DNA from: Desulfobulbaceae bacterium | Lineage (GTDB): Bacteria > Desulfobacterota > Desulfobulbia > Desulfobulbales > SURF-16 | Reading direction: 5' to 3' | Length of the DNA: 37,082 nt | Assembly: GCA_002868945.1 (NCBI GenBank) | Contig: PKTX01000069.1 | Span: 1-37,082, forward strand | Shown here: positions 15,862 to 23,860 of the stretch, one piece after another | How positions within the stretch are numbered: the first letter of the stretch is position 1 | Layout: every line of letters starts with the position of its first letter | Translations under genes and position numbers: made by a program | The notes under the pieces: model-generated | Databases searched by the model: none | What the model was told of the DNA's origin: nothing | Seen by the model: only the letters and a program-made list of their open reading frames with translations

Positions 15862-17324
15862 ACCACACGAGGCCGGGCCCGAAATTTTTCGTCCGAGAAT
15901 TCCCGGGCCGTCCGGATGAAGGCCTCTTCCTTGGCGACAAAGGCCTGAATCACGGCCGGATCGAAATGGCTGCCCGCCCCTCGGCAAATAATCTCCCTGG
16001 CCTCGGCGTGGGGATAGGCCTCCTTGTAGACCCGTTTGGAAATCAAGGCGTCATAGACATCGGCCAGGGCCATGATGCGCCCCGCCAGGGGAATATCTTC
16101 CCCCCGGAGCCCCTTGGGATAACCGGAACCATCCCATTTTTCATGATGGCAGTAGGCAATCTGGCGGGCCACCCGGAGAAAGGAGTTGGAGCCGAGAGTG
16201 GCCTCGGCCACCTTGAGGGCATCACCGCCCAGGGTGGCATGGGTCTTCATGATCTCGAATTCCTCCGGGCTCAGACGCCCCGGCTTCAGGAGGATCCGAT
16301 CAGGGATGCCCACCTTGCCGATATCGTGCAGCGGCGCCGACTTAAAGAGCATGTCGATGGCATCGTCATCAAGCCGGGAGGCGTACGTGGCATCCGTGCG
16401 CAGGTGTTCAGCCAGATGCCGCACATAACGCTGGGTGCGCAGGAGGTGCGCCCCTGTCTCATTATCCCTGGTCTCCGCCAGGGAGGCGAGGCTCATGATC
16501 GTCACATCCCTGGTCATATGGAGCTCTTCGGTCTTGTCCTTCAGACCGCCGATCATCAGATTGGTATGTTTGGCCATCACCCCGAACTCGTCATTGGTGC
16601 TCACCGGAACCGAGCCGTCAAAATTGCCGGCCGTGACCTCTTTGAGCACCGAATTTTCATTGTGGAAAAAGGTGTTCAGATTGCGGGTGGCGGAGACGAT
16701 CAGATTCATCGCCAAACCGAGGATAACCACAAAGACAAAGGCCAGCTCACCAAGAATAATGCGGCGGGCCTCCGCCAGGGGGATCTCTTCTCCCACGGTA
16801 AGCAGCCAGTCCAGATCCTTATTCATGACCAGAAAGAGGATGGCCATGGTGAAAAAGACGGTGGCTGTCGCAAAGATGGCCAGTTTGGCAGGCAGGGGGA
16901 AATAGCGATTCTCAGGGTCCAGGTCGATGCGCTTGGCCCTGAACAGAAGGGTGAGCCGCTGCTCATGGGCCAGGGCCATGTCAATGGCCAGAAAGAAACC
17001 CAGGGTGATCATGGCCAGGACAAGCTTCACTCCGCTGCCAAGGGGAAAATCATAAAGCTGCCGATTGAACAGCATGAGAAAAAAGCCAACCAGAACCATG
17101 AGCAGGAAGTCGAGCTGGAAAACGCGAAAGGTCTGCTGCTGATAGGCGGCCCGATCAACAAAAACAGACCACAGCAGCTGCCGGAGCAGCCAGGCCCCAA
17201 CCAGACTGCCGACCAGGGGGGCAAGGAGTTGCGTCATGGACAGGGTTTCCAGAAACGGACAGACCTGGCCGCCATACAGACCGATGACAACAAGCGTGAC
17301 AAGATAGTGCACAACAAGACGCAT
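15858..17324 (-). CDS. Membrane HD-GYP domain protein, probable c-di-GMP phosphodiesterase
   Basis: The 488-residue protein has about six hydrophobic helices within residues 1-200, a HAMP-like linker (~200-250, ending FGVMAKHTNLMIGGL), and a C-terminal HD-GYP domain. The catalytic residues are visible: His333-Asp334 (PLHDIGKVGIPD), His393-His394 and the GYP loop WDGSGYPKGL (397-406), and ADVYDALISKRVYK. HD-GYP enzymes hydrolyse c-di-GMP. The ATG at 17324 is chosen for GGGAGG five bases upstream; the frame stays open to 17426, but that would overlap the upstream AhpD-like gene. The C-terminus ends at a TAG supplied by the palindromic repeat at 15780-15861, so a longer native tail may have been lost. 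Confidence 0.9.
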   Translation of the reverse strand: MRLVVHYLVTLVVIGLYGGQVCPFLETLSMTQLLAPLVGSLVGAWLLRQLLWSVFVDRAAYQQQTFRVFQLDFLLMVLVGFFLMLFNRQLYDFPLGSGVKLVLAMITLGFFLAIDMALAHEQRLTLLFRAKRIDLDPENRYFPLPAKLAIFATATVFFTMAILFLVMNKDLDWLLTVGEEIPLAEARRIILGELAFVFVVILGLAMNLIVSATRNLNTFFHNENSVLKEVTAGNFDGSVPVSTNDEFGVMAKHTNLMIGGLKDKTEELHMTRDVTIMSLASLAETRDNETGAHLLRTQRYVRHLAEHLRTDATYASRLDDDAIDMLFKSAPLHDIGKVGIPDRILLKPGRLSPEEFEIMKTHATLGGDALKVAEATLGSNSFLRVARQIAYCHHEKWDGSGYPKGLRGEDIPLAGRIMALADVYDALISKRVYKEAYPHAEAREIICRGAGSHFDPAVIQAFVAKEEAFIRTAREFSDEKFRARPRVV

Positions 17325-17400
17325 GGATCCCTCCCCCGGATTACAATCAGCTTTTCCCGGCCGCCCCTGCGACCGGCAAGCACACGGCCGTGGCACCATA

Positions 17401-17871
17401 CTATACCATGCCGCCACCCATAACAAAGGCGGACCCCAAAAAATCCCGGCCGCCCGCCATCTTCATCCCGGTGGGAAAGGGAAGGAGAGGCGGCATGATA
17501 TCGCACGGCACCTTGAGCGAATCGGCAATGGCGTTGAAACTGCAAAAGAGATCCACCACTTTTTTGACGTCGTTTATTTCATCCTTGCTGGCGCCGACCA
17601 TTCTGGCCATGCTCTCATGGGCAAGGGAACAATATTCACAGCCATTAACCATGGAGACCACCAGGGCGATAATCTCTTTTGTCTTGCGATCCAGCGCCCC
17701 GTCGGCGAGCATGATCTCTTTTTCCCGCTGCCAGTTCAGGGCCAGCCAGTCCGGGTCAACAGCGGCCTGGGCCTTGAAAAAATTGGGCACCATGCCAAAT
17801 TTTTCCTGGATATCGGCGTAGATCTCCTTTGTCTTGCCGGTGGCGTCCTGTTCATCAATCAAACTACTCAT
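17401..17871 (-). CDS. AhpD-like carboxymuconolactone decarboxylase family protein
   Basis: The 156-residue all-helical protein carries the AhpD/CMD core with the redox motif CEYC-SLAH (Cys78, Cys81, His85), as in alkyl hydroperoxide reductase partners, preceded by GALDRKTKEIIALVVSMVNG. A role in peroxide or thiol chemistry is typical of this subfamily; the decarboxylase function needs other residues and is less likely. The ATG at 17871 has AAGGAG eight bases upstream. It lies 76 bases upstream of the HD-GYP gene on the same strand, so they may be co-transcribed. A family-2 repeat lies immediately upstream (17943-18157). Confidence 0.85.
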   Translation of the reverse strand: MSSLIDEQDATGKTKEIYADIQEKFGMVPNFFKAQAAVDPDWLALNWQREKEIMLADGALDRKTKEIIALVVSMVNGCEYCSLAHESMARMVGASKDEINDVKKVVDLFCSFNAIADSLKVPCDIMPPLLPFPTGMKMAGGRDFLGSAFVMGGGMV

Positions 17872-17942
17872 ATCTGCTTCTCCTTGTGTGGTTATGCATC
17901 CCGGCAAGCCGCCGCAAAAAAAGGTCAGACGGCTTCCCTAAC

Positions 17943-18157
17943 AGCCCGTTGAAAAAGGTAGCGAGCGCAGCTGAGGCAAGGAAAAATGAGGCGAAAAATG
18001 CGCGCCCGGAGGAGGTAAGGGAGCCTGCGACACTCCGAGTACCCTTGGGGTGCAGTTTACATGGGGTTTAGGAGCATTTCGGAGTCTCGCTCCGCTCGCT
18101 TAGCTCAAGCCGAATTTTGACGCCGCATCAGCAAGCGCAGTAGTTTTTCAACGGGCT
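17943..18157 (+). repeat. MITE-like repeat, family 2, complete copy
   Basis: A 215-base element with perfect 14-base terminal inverted repeats AGCCCGTTGAAAAA (17943-17956) and TTTTTCAACGGGCT (18144-18157); similarity of the flanks extends a few bases to C/TTAA/GC. A central run of about 83 bases, starting GGAAAAATGAGGCG, is identical to the copy at 23361-23555. No transposase gene inside; the apparent peptides in both copies are by-products of the shared DNA. Confidence 0.8.
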
Positions 18158-18871
18158 GCTAAAGTAGGGGCTGCTTTTGAGCCGACCCTGATAGGCGGTG
18201 AGGCTGTGGGTCTCAATTGCCATCAGGGCGGCAGAGGCCTTGAACTGTTCCAGGTCATACTGGCAGAGAAAGAGCCTGTTTGGCTGGGTCAAAGAACTAT
18301 TTGTGCAGTTTTCGAGGACGGTTACGTCAGCCAGACTCCACTGCCTTGCCAAGGCCCAGGCCATATCGCCAAGAAGCCGGCAGCCGTTTGCCCTCTCATC
18401 GTGATGAAGGACGTCCGCCATGAAGCGGATCTGCTCGGCAGGAGTGTCCTGGCCGGTGTCCGTGACAATAAGGCCGTCTCTGACAAGCCGGTTGACCGGA
18501 AAGCCTGAATCCTCAAGGCCGCCAAGCAGGCGCGCCAACCTGGTGCCGGTGGACACCACCACTATTTTTTCACCTCGGACCAGGCCCTGACCCAGATAGG
18601 AGATACCATCAGTCAGGCATTCATCCCTGGATTGGTAAAAATGGGCAATATGGGCCGAGGCCGCCACCCGGTGCGCGCCAATACCCAGCGGCTTCATGTC
18701 AGGGTCGGCCTGATGCAGAAAATGGCTGAGATCCTGCTGCGTGAAGCGTCTCTCCTTGTTGCCGCCCACCCGGAAACAGGGCAGTTTCCCGGCATTGGTC
18801 CAACGCCGGAGCGACATTTCCGAGACATTCAGGAAGGCAGCCGCCTCTTTGATCGTTAATAGTTTTTCCAC
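18128..18871 (-). CDS. MerR-type helix-turn-helix regulator with MEDS (DcmR-like) sensor domain
   Basis: The 247-residue protein begins with an excisionase/MerR-like DNA-binding domain (LLTIKEAAAFLNVSEMSLRRW, then GKLPCFRVGGNKERRFTQQDL). Residues ~80-235 form a MEDS domain (HIAHFYQSRDECLTDG, LGQGLVRGEKIVVVST, FLCQYDLEQF, THSLTAYQGR), named from methanogen and methylotroph DcmR-type sensors that respond to small molecules. The GTG at 18871 is chosen because AGGAGG lies four bases upstream. The last ~10 residues (SPLKNYCAC) and the TGA stop are encoded by the end of the family-2 repeat, so the native C-terminus, expected right after SPYF, has been replaced. An operator-promoter dyad lies at 18899-18927. 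Confidence 0.85.
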   Translation of the reverse strand: MEKLLTIKEAAAFLNVSEMSLRRWTNAGKLPCFRVGGNKERRFTQQDLSHFLHQADPDMKPLGIGAHRVAASAHIAHFYQSRDECLTDGISYLGQGLVRGEKIVVVSTGTRLARLLGGLEDSGFPVNRLVRDGLIVTDTGQDTPAEQIRFMADVLHHDERANGCRLLGDMAWALARQWSLADVTVLENCTNSSLTQPNRLFLCQYDLEQFKASAALMAIETHSLTAYQGRLKSSPYFSSPLKNYCAC

Positions 18872-18898
18872 ATCTCCTCCTGCCGCACGCGGCACAAT

Positions 18899-18927
18899 CT
18901 TATACAACCTTGAACAAGGTTATACAA
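18899..18927 (-). promoter_or_regulatory. Promoter with operator dyad of the MEDS regulator gene
   Basis: On the minus strand TTGTAT (18922-18927) and TATAAG (18899-18904) are separated by 17 bases, and the spacer holds the dyad AACCTTG-N2-CAAGGTT. The same stretch shows a direct TTATACAA repeat at both ends. A dyad centred between the -35 and -10 boxes is the typical layout for MerR-family control, although MerR spacers are usually 19-20 bases. Autoregulation is inferred. Confidence 0.6.
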
Positions 18928-19257
18928 TGCTACACAGGAAGTCAACGAAAGAGACGCCCTCACCAGGGAGAAATCGTCCTTGAAGGGAAGAAGGGAGGCT
19001 GACAAGAGGGCCTAAAGAGAAATTGGCCAGAGCCGGGAAGGGGTGGCCGCACGCAGGTCATCGCTGCACATGGCAAAGGGGGCAGCGATGACCTTTACCG
19101 TGGAGCTGCGCTCGACAAGCAACGGTACATTTTCAGTCTCCCCAGGGCAGACGAGCCGAAGGAGGGGCCTGGCCGGAGCCACCGACCAATGCCGCCCACC
19201 ACCATGCCGTGGTGCAGAACAACAGTATAAAAACTAGAGATCCTCGTACTTCAAAGA
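18928..19257. other. Intergenic region with one strong hairpin
   Basis: About 330 bases between the stress-protein gene end and the regulator promoter, both leftward. It holds perfect 13-base arms AGGTCATCGCTGC (19055-19067) and GCAGCGATGACCT (19082-19094) around a 14-base loop, with no U-tract on either strand. Nothing else recognisable. Confidence 0.45.
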
Positions 19258-20121
19258 TCAAGGCACAAGCCACAGCGCCGCTTTGTCGATTTCGTTGAAG
19301 ACATTCTTGCATTTGGAGCCTACGATCTTTTCATACATGCCCTTATCTGCGCTACGGCCGATGGAACCCATGGCAATGGCGGCGTAGCGCCCCTTGTCTG
19401 ACTCAGCGAGAATGGCGGAGGCCACCCCCAGCAGAGGCTTGACCACCACTTGCCTGATTCGCCCGGCACCGATGCCATAGGAGGCGAAAATTTCCCCCAC
19501 CCGAGCGAACATTTTCTGCTTATCTACCCCTTGTCCCTTGTCGGCATGAAACAGGGTGACACCATGCTGCTCCTCACCCTGCAAGATATAACCGACATGA
19601 TCAGCCACCTTTTCGCCCACCTCCGAACCATCCAAACAGACCAGCACATCCTTGCGGCCCTCTTCAGGGTCACGGCAAAACCAGACAGGGCTGGCCAGCT
19701 CCTTTTCCAGAAGCTCGTGCCCCTTATTCCCGCAGATAATATCCTCCACAAAGGATGTGCTGCGTTTACCTAATATTACCGCATCATAGAGGCTGTTTTG
19801 GGCTTCATGGATGATATCCTGTATTGTGCCGGCCTGCATCCTGCGCGTCACCTGCTTGATCTGTTTTTCGGCAAAGCCCTTCTTTATCAAGTTGCTCCGG
19901 CAAAGCGCCAGGGCCTTTGCCGCCCCGGATGGAAGAGCGATATTATCGCCCCTGGCATTATCCCATAACTCACTTACCTGCTGCTCGGCAGCCACTCTGC
20001 CGACAAGGTAAAAAAGGGTAAGCTCAACATATTGCCGATTATGAAAAAAAGAGCTGACAAACCGCACTCCCTGGCTGCAGCTCGTGATATCGCGAAGGGT
20101 TACAAGTAAGCTTTTTTGCAT
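19258..20121 (-). CDS. Universal stress protein (tandem UspA-like domains)
   Basis: The 287-residue cytoplasmic protein has two UspA-type alpha/beta domains. The second is clearest: KDVLVCLDGSEVGEKVADHV, a VTLFHADKG strand, an ILAESDKGRYAAIAMGSIGR segment resembling the nucleotide-binding loop, and SKCKNVFNEIDKAALWLV. The first domain (residues ~1-140) is more diverged, with YDAVILGKRSTSFVEDII. The ATG at 20121 has GGAG nine bases upstream; another ATG five codons earlier lacks a ribosome site. It is the last gene after the MscS channel and the CASTOR-like channel on the same strand, fitting a shared stress or turgor theme. The partner or ligand is unknown. Confidence 0.8.
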   Translation of the reverse strand: MQKSLLVTLRDITSCSQGVRFVSSFFHNRQYVELTLFYLVGRVAAEQQVSELWDNARGDNIALPSGAAKALALCRSNLIKKGFAEKQIKQVTRRMQAGTIQDIIHEAQNSLYDAVILGKRSTSFVEDIICGNKGHELLEKELASPVWFCRDPEEGRKDVLVCLDGSEVGEKVADHVGYILQGEEQHGVTLFHADKGQGVDKQKMFARVGEIFASYGIGAGRIRQVVVKPLLGVASAILAESDKGRYAAIAMGSIGRSADKGMYEKIVGSKCKNVFNEIDKAALWLVP

Positions 20122-20211
20122 GGTACGACACTCCATTGCTATGACGGTCTACCCTTTCATTGCTACTGGAAGGAGCAAACCTGTAAATCTTGTTATGGAC
20201 AACTCTGCCGG

Positions 20212-21051
20212 CTAATTGTCCGCAATTTCTCCCTGTTTCGCCATGTTCACCATATGCACATCACGCTGGGGGAAAGGAATTGTAAGTCCTACCCCTTCTA
20301 CCTCTTCCTTTATCCGTCTCGTGAGATCCCAACAGGTAGGCCAGTAGTCATCCAGACTGCTCCAAGCTCTGATCTGCAGGTTGACGGAGCTTTCCCCCAT
20401 GGCCACCACCATGGTTTGCGGAGCAGGGTCTTGCAACAGCCGCGGCTCTGATCGGCAGATTTCCTGCAAGACTTTCAGTCCGGCGTCAATGGAATCGCTG
20501 TAAGCAATACCGACAACGACATCCATACGCCTCTTGCCGTTACGGGTATAGTTCTTTATGGCGTTGTTCCAGACCAGACCGTTTGGCGCTGAAACGTATA
20601 GGCCGTCAGCTGTTTCCAGGATAGTGGTAAACAAATTAATCTCCCTGACCTTGCCCGCCACGGCGCCAAATTCTATATAATCCCCAAGCTGAAAAGGCCT
20701 TAAAGTAAGGAGCATGACACCTGCGGCGATATTACTCAATGTCCCCTTAAGGGCCAGGCCTACTGCCAGCCCGGCTGCACCGAGAAGGGCGATGATGCTG
20801 GTGGTATTGACTCCGAAAATATCAAGGATGATGATGATGCCGACGGCATAGACAAGGTAGCTGGCCGTGGAGGAAAGGACAGAAACAACGGTGGCATCAA
20901 GACGCTTACCACCGTGTCTCATGATGCGGCGGATAATGCCGGCCGCCAGGAGGCTGGCAAAGAGTACAGCTATAACCAGCGTACATTTATAACCTAAACT
21001 CAAAATCAATTCGGAGTGATTACCCCAAAACCCAGAGACTTGCTCTTGCAT
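20212..21051 (-). CDS. Small-conductance mechanosensitive channel, MscS family
   Basis: The 279-residue inner-membrane protein has three helices (residues ~17-40, ~62-82, ~84-116) and the pore helix signature TTSIIALLGAAGLAVGLALK followed by TLSNIAAGVMLLTLRPFQLGDYIEF, then the beta domain (GKVREINLFTTILETADGLYVSAPN) and the C-terminal alpha/beta domain. MscS channels open under membrane tension and release solutes during osmotic downshift. GAGAGGAA precedes the ATG. It lies 109 bases downstream of the CASTOR-like channel gene and about 90 bases upstream of the stress-protein gene, all leftward. Length and core are normal for a minimal MscS. Confidence 0.95.
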   Translation of the reverse strand: MQEQVSGFWGNHSELILSLGYKCTLVIAVLFASLLAAGIIRRIMRHGGKRLDATVVSVLSSTASYLVYAVGIIIILDIFGVNTTSIIALLGAAGLAVGLALKGTLSNIAAGVMLLTLRPFQLGDYIEFGAVAGKVREINLFTTILETADGLYVSAPNGLVWNNAIKNYTRNGKRRMDVVVGIAYSDSIDAGLKVLQEICRSEPRLLQDPAPQTMVVAMGESSVNLQIRAWSSLDDYWPTCWDLTRRIKEEVEGVGLTIPFPQRDVHMVNMAKQGEIADN

Positions 21052-21160
21052 TTCATTTCCTCTCAGAAAGGTAAAAGCCCAAACAGCCCCACCCTCGGAA
21101 TTGTTGACAACATCTGTGAACTAAATAGTTCCTGTCCAGCTCTCTCGTTGAGCCTGCCGT

Positions 21161-23101
21161 CTATACATAGGTCGTCAGCACCACCACTTCATCGTCCTTG
21201 GTCAGGGACCAGCTCGCTGTCTTATCCGGATTAAGCTCTATTTCAGCTCCCAGGGCCTTTTCTCGGGCCGTGACCTTGACGCCCAAGGCAATCTCGCCGC
21301 GGGCCGATACACTGTCCTGGATATCGGCAAAGCTCATGGTTTTACCGGCCAGGCCATACTCATGCATGGGCCGGAAGTAGATCTCAGCCCCACCTGAGCT
21401 GAACAACTCCTGGAAGACGGTGTTCAGTTCAGGCCGCATGGCGATATGGGCCAGCATGTGACTTAAAATCATGGGACTGACAATCACCTCCTCACTCACC
21501 CGACTGAATAACGAGTGGTTGCCCGGATCGACGAGTTCCACAAGAATGTCGGGCTTGTAGGTAACTCCTTTCAGCAACTCCCTGACCAGCATGAGGCCGA
21601 GAATGGTGCGGGCATCGACCTCCTCTTTGGTGAGGAAATAATCACTGCCCAGAATGAGAATATTATCATACATATCCGGGCTGACCTCTTCCAGGTCGGA
21701 AGGAGCGCCATAATCACCAATAAGATGCCGTAACTTGACGCGCTGCCCGGCCGTGCTATATTTCTGGAGCTTGTCCTCCCTCTCTTCCTCTGGCACCCGG
21801 GAGAGGATATCCACCTCAAACTTCTCATCCTGATACGAGGCAAGCTCATGGACAAGGGCAGGGATCATACCCGACCAACCCAAGATGAGCAGGCGCCGGT
21901 GCTTTTTCTCATGCTTGAATTGGACAAAGTGACCTCTCTTCTGCGCTACCCTGTCATACCTCTTCGAGGGAGCGGTATCATTATGACTGCGCGCCAGCAG
22001 CACCAGAAAGTCTCCCTCTCTTATCACAAAGCCGACCGGCGGATTAAGGTGCGGGTCTAGGCCTCGGTTTGAGGGCCTCAGGACCCCGAGAGGAACGGCC
22101 TTGGGGAAGGCTGCAAAGGTTTCTTCAAAGGTCATGCCGGCAAACTGGGAAAGGTGACGGATCCGCAACTCATTGCCGTCACCATAAGTTAAAAGTTCAT
22201 TAAAAACATGGGAGAGAGACTGATGCCGGATATTCTGGGCCAACAACAGACTAATGGTGGAGTCGCTGGGAATCACTTCGATCCTGCCTGAATAAGCGGA
22301 CCTGGCCACCACCACCTTGCGGGCGTCAAAGATCTCCGTGACCAGAAAAGGCAGATTGTGGCCTTTTTCAGCGAAAGCCTGCATGGAGAGTAAGGCCTTC
22401 ACCGTCCGCATGTCTCCGGCATCGGCACCTCCCTCAAGAAAATTCATGCCCGGAAAAATAATGGCCGCGGCGTTGAGAAACGCTACCCGCAACAGATCCT
22501 CATTTTTCAATGGATTTCCGGAACGAAGAATGATCTGTCGCTCATCCCATTCCTCGGCCAGGGTTTCCTGTAAGTCCTGGCGCAGCTGGACATTGACCTC
22601 TTCGGCCAAAATAACAATACGCAGTTTCCTGGCCCCCTGCTTGACCAGAAAACGCTTGAGGCGTTCTTCGGATCGCACCAGTTCTCGCACAATGATGGGG
22701 GTACGATTGGTCCAACCCAGGATGACGACATGACCCTTCTGGACAATAGGTGTGGTGCCCAGCTCCAGGACGCGGATGGTATTGTTGAGCCACTGGGTCA
22801 TGATGGCGATGAGGGAGCCCATGAAAATAACATAGCCCAGTACCGTGATTATGGTTGAGAGGACGCGCAGGCCGGTGCCCTTGTCATCCCCGAGATAGCC
22901 GGGATCGGTAAGACGGAGAAATGCCCACCACATGGATTCGCTGTAAGAACCGAATTCTGCCGTGGCCTGGAGGGCCAGATAACCGCCAACAATGGAGACC
23001 AGACCCACCATGGCGGCAATAAAGAGCAGCCGGTAATGGGCCCCCCTGAGGATAAAACGCTCCAGATAAAAACGAAACTTGTTTGAAGCTCCTGCTATCA
23101 C
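21161..23101 (-). CDS. CASTOR/POLLUX-related cation channel with tandem RCK-like domains
   Basis: The 646-residue protein has helices at ~24-46 and ~80-104 with a pore loop between (SMWWAFLRLTDPGYLGDD, 57-73), the arrangement of CASTOR/POLLUX channels (Pfam PF06241), whose plant members conduct cations in the nuclear envelope. From residue 122 two Rossmann-type regulatory regions follow: GHVVILGWTNRTPIIVREL and HRRLLILGWSGMIPALVHEL, and a C-terminal TrkA-C-like part. The start is GTG with GAGGAG six bases upstream. Ion selectivity of the bacterial members is not well established. It stands upstream of MscS and USP genes on the same strand. Confidence 0.88.
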   Translation of the reverse strand: MIAGASNKFRFYLERFILRGAHYRLLFIAAMVGLVSIVGGYLALQATAEFGSYSESMWWAFLRLTDPGYLGDDKGTGLRVLSTIITVLGYVIFMGSLIAIMTQWLNNTIRVLELGTTPIVQKGHVVILGWTNRTPIIVRELVRSEERLKRFLVKQGARKLRIVILAEEVNVQLRQDLQETLAEEWDERQIILRSGNPLKNEDLLRVAFLNAAAIIFPGMNFLEGGADAGDMRTVKALLSMQAFAEKGHNLPFLVTEIFDARKVVVARSAYSGRIEVIPSDSTISLLLAQNIRHQSLSHVFNELLTYGDGNELRIRHLSQFAGMTFEETFAAFPKAVPLGVLRPSNRGLDPHLNPPVGFVIREGDFLVLLARSHNDTAPSKRYDRVAQKRGHFVQFKHEKKHRRLLILGWSGMIPALVHELASYQDEKFEVDILSRVPEEEREDKLQKYSTAGQRVKLRHLIGDYGAPSDLEEVSPDMYDNILILGSDYFLTKEEVDARTILGLMLVRELLKGVTYKPDILVELVDPGNHSLFSRVSEEVIVSPMILSHMLAHIAMRPELNTVFQELFSSGGAEIYFRPMHEYGLAGKTMSFADIQDSVSARGEIALGVKVTAREKALGAEIELNPDKTASWSLTKDDEVVVLTTYV

Positions 23102-23185
23102 CCTGTTCTCCTCTGCACTGTTCTCAGCCTGTGATTGTCAGAAGCTGAAAAATCATCGCCGCTGCCTTGAAAATCTTTATGAAGG

Positions 23186-23215
23186 GTCTCTTGAATAATT
23201 AGCTGTTTCGGAGGC
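23186..23215 (-). repeat. Terminal fragment of a family-1 repeat
   Basis: Read on the minus strand, CTCCGAAACAGCTAATTATT followed by CAAGAG matches one end of the family-1 elements at 24525 and 30735 (CTCCGAAATAGCAATTATTC in the former). It directly abuts the last recognisable codons of the broken YeeE gene, so it probably removed that gene's 3' end. Confidence 0.5.
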
Positions 23216-23724
23216 CCGCCCCTCGCCAACAGCACCACGCGACGTCCCCGGACAATAGCCGAGCACTGCCCAGCCCAGGCCAAAGAGCACGCCTCTAATA
23301 ATATTACCACCAAGTGTGGTTATTTTAATAGACAGTTTGGCAAGACCAAAATCCTTCAAGAGGAAAAATGAGGCGAAAAATGCGCGCCCGGAGGAGGTAA
23401 GGGAGCCTGCGACACTCCGAGTACCCTTGGGGTGCAGTTTACATAGGGTATTCGGAGTGTCGCTCCGCTCGCTTAGCTCAAGCCGAATTTTGACGACGCA
23501 TCTGCAGATGGCAAACGAAGAGAGACCTTCGAGTGCAGTAGTTTTTCAACGGGCTGGTAAAGCCAACCATTCCTGTCAGCACGTTGGAGAGCATAAACTT
23601 GACGATGGTCATATCAAGCAAGCGTAAGGCGCCAAGCTTGCCTATCATATCGTACAACCTGCCCACCATGCAGGAAAAAACCAAAGAATATCCCTGCCAA
23701 AAGCCCATGGATCAAAATGTTCAT
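23216..23724 (-). pseudogene. Broken YeeE/YedE-family (DUF6691) membrane protein gene
   Basis: Three pieces in order match one small membrane protein family. Piece 1 (from ATG 23724) reads MNILIHGLLAGIFFGFF, HGGQVVRYDRQ. Piece 2, in another frame, reads GALRLLDMTIVKFMLSNVL, TGMVGF. Piece 3, beyond a family-2 repeat (23361-23555), reads FGLAKLSIKITTLGGNIIRG, VLFGLGWAVLGYCPGT, GAVGEGR. A one-base insertion near 23634-23638 explains the frame change. The family's last ~30 residues are missing, replaced by a family-1 repeat end. YeeE/YedE proteins import thiosulfate or related sulfur compounds. Frameshift, insertion and truncation together make a functional product very unlikely. GGAG-type signals before the ATG are absent or weak. 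Confidence 0.75.
23361..23555 (+). repeat. MITE-like repeat, family 2, left-truncated copy
   Basis: Begins within the shared internal segment (GGAAAAATGAGGCG) and runs to the terminal TTTTTCAACGGGCT at 23542-23555. The left terminal repeat and about 30 bases beside it are missing. About 83 bases are identical to the copy at 17943-18157. It interrupts the YeeE-like pseudogene. Confidence 0.8.
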
Positions 23725-23860
23725 TCCCGGCAGTGGTCGAGGCCAGCCATGACCAAGGCGCTCGACTCGCTGTTTGTCGTTGCCAAACAAGGCAACTATC
23801 CGATATCTTAAGATGAAAAAAACGGGGGAATATGCCGTTAAGCAAGGAGCACTATAGAGC

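Noticed and set aside
15966-17423. 485-codon open frame opposite the HD-GYP gene
   Set aside because: Low-complexity Gln/Gly/His/Lys composition, no domain, and fully antisense to a well-recognised gene.
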